Shown here piece after piece: positions 31,895 to 32,396 of a stretch of DNA of 32,396 nt. The position numbers were made by a program, and so were the translations under genes. Every line of letters starts with the position of its first letter. Positions within the stretch are counted from its first letter, which is position 1. The DNA is from Bacteroidota bacterium. GTDB taxonomy: Bacteria > Bacteroidota > Bacteroidia > CAILMK01 > JAAYUY01. The notes below the pieces were generated by a model that worked only from the letters and a program-made list of their open reading frames with translations, had not been told where the DNA came from and ran no database searches. The stretch covers positions 1 to 32,396 of the forward strand of contig JABINZ010000240.1 in NCBI GenBank assembly GCA_018698135.1, read 5' to 3'.

Positions 31895-32396
31895 TTATTT
31901 CACTAACACGAAAGCGGCCCATTTATATGGATCATTTTTGTATTTGGTTTTCATTTGTTTTTGGGTAAAATTAAAAGCTACGGGGATTGTTGTTCCTGAA
32001 AATAAACAGGTATAGAAAATTTCCATAAACTCAGCCGTTTCATTGTCAGGTACTTTCCAGAGACTCATAATAATGTATTCTACACCTGCCATTTTAAATG
32101 CACGTTGCAAACCAAACACCCCTTCGCTACCTTTGATATCACCCAGCCCTGTTTCACAGGCAGAAAGAACCACCAAACGGGTATTGGGTAAATACATATT
32201 AGAAACTTCATATGCAGTTAATATCCCATCTTCCAATTCTTGGGGAACGTCTTTACCGCTCCATGCATTGTTGGCTCCCGAAAATAACAAACCCGAGCGG
32301 TTTAAAGGATTGTCCGATTGCCTGTAAACCTTTTCTTTCCCTTCTGAAAAAGTATTCATTTCATTATAGTCTTTCTTAGGGTCGGGAAAGAAAAAA
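31895..32396 (-). CDS. CHAT-domain protein, C-terminal part (5' end outside window)
   Basis: This is the C-terminal end of a caspase-like CHAT peptidase. Visible motifs: 'NPLNRSGLLFSGANNAWSG', 'DGILTAYEVSNMYLPNTRLVVLSACETGLGDIKGSEGVFGLQRAFKMAGVEYIIMSLWKVPD', with the catalytic Cys in LSACETG, then 'DNETAEFMEIFYTCLFSG' and 'PYKWAAFVLV'. The frame has no stop up to the window edge; the first residues inside are FFFPDPKKDYNEMNTF. In TPR-CHAT proteins this kind of segment directly follows the catalytic His (ATHGF...), so the edge cuts just beyond it. The Met at 32359 is internal, not a start. The N-terminal part, probably TPR repeats, lies to the right. CHAT proteases can act in regulated proteolysis or defence; the role here is unknown. 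Confidence 0.88.
   Translation of the reverse strand, partial: FFFPDPKKDYNEMNTFSEGKEKVYRQSDNPLNRSGLLFSGANNAWSGKDVPQELEDGILTAYEVSNMYLPNTRLVVLSACETGLGDIKGSEGVFGLQRAFKMAGVEYIIMSLWKVPDNETAEFMEIFYTCLFSGTTIPVAFNFTQKQMKTKYKNDPYKWAAFVLVK

Noticed and set aside
1-32396. CRISPR array, insertion sequence or prophage
   Set aside because: No regularly spaced repeats of CRISPR length, transposase, integrase or phage structural gene is seen.

Overview
The window is a gene-dense, AT-rich chromosomal stretch from a member of the phylum Bacteroidota. Evidence: secreted and outer-membrane-type proteins with signal peptides ending in ...AQ/SQ; little Shine-Dalgarno signal; TTG/TAnnTTTG-type promoters, clearest in front of the tRNA gene; and families common in that phylum (LytS/LytTR pair with TPR sensor, LETM1-like TerB protein, AHQLGTP-type histidine kinase, DEVD-type DEAD-box helicase, TPR-CHAT type protein). 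Genus cannot be set from the sequence. I saw no phage, insertion sequence, CRISPR array or rRNA.

Layout. 51-5689 (minus): AsmA-like protein, membrane histidine kinase and a long-chain acyl-CoA synthetase. 5876-7162: LETM1-like/TerB-like protein. 7235-10810: secreted protein of unknown family, small outer-membrane beta-barrel, DUF2007-like membrane protein and pentapeptide-repeat protein. 10932-17039: probable operon with a second acyl-CoA synthetase, a GNAT-fold acyltransferase, a retinol-saturase/phytoene-desaturase-like flavoenzyme, a Yip1-like membrane protein, a small secreted protein and a short TonB-C protein. 17296-19243: cold-shock-domain protein and DEAD-box helicase, separated by a clear terminator. 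19374-21666: von Willebrand A lipoprotein, a small soluble protein and a membrane protein. 21667-21908: convergent intergenic space with a duplicated palindromic element.

21909-27043 is the part I find most interesting. A secreted SIMPL-like protein and a secreted ARPP-1-like (DUF6569) protein form a minus-strand operon. It is divergent from a TPR-LytS histidine kinase / LytTR response regulator operon. The 371-base divergent spacer carries five TTAGG(C/T/G) boxes, three in one cluster and two in another, each spaced exactly 21 bases within its cluster. Phased direct repeats of about two helical turns are what LytTR regulators bind, and the three-box cluster lies just upstream of a candidate promoter for the secreted pair. 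This looks like a self-contained sense-and-respond unit.

27267-30531: a cholesterol-oxidase/long-chain-alcohol-oxidase type GMC flavoenzyme, an ALDH3-type aldehyde dehydrogenase and a small membrane protein, tightly packed. With the two acyl-CoA synthetases the window could encode alcohol to aldehyde to acid to acyl-CoA. 30772-31395: outer-membrane beta-barrel protein. 31636-31710: tRNA-Val(TAC) with promoter and terminator. 31895 to the right edge: C-terminal part of a CHAT-domain (caspase-like) protein, cut just after where the catalytic histidine should be.
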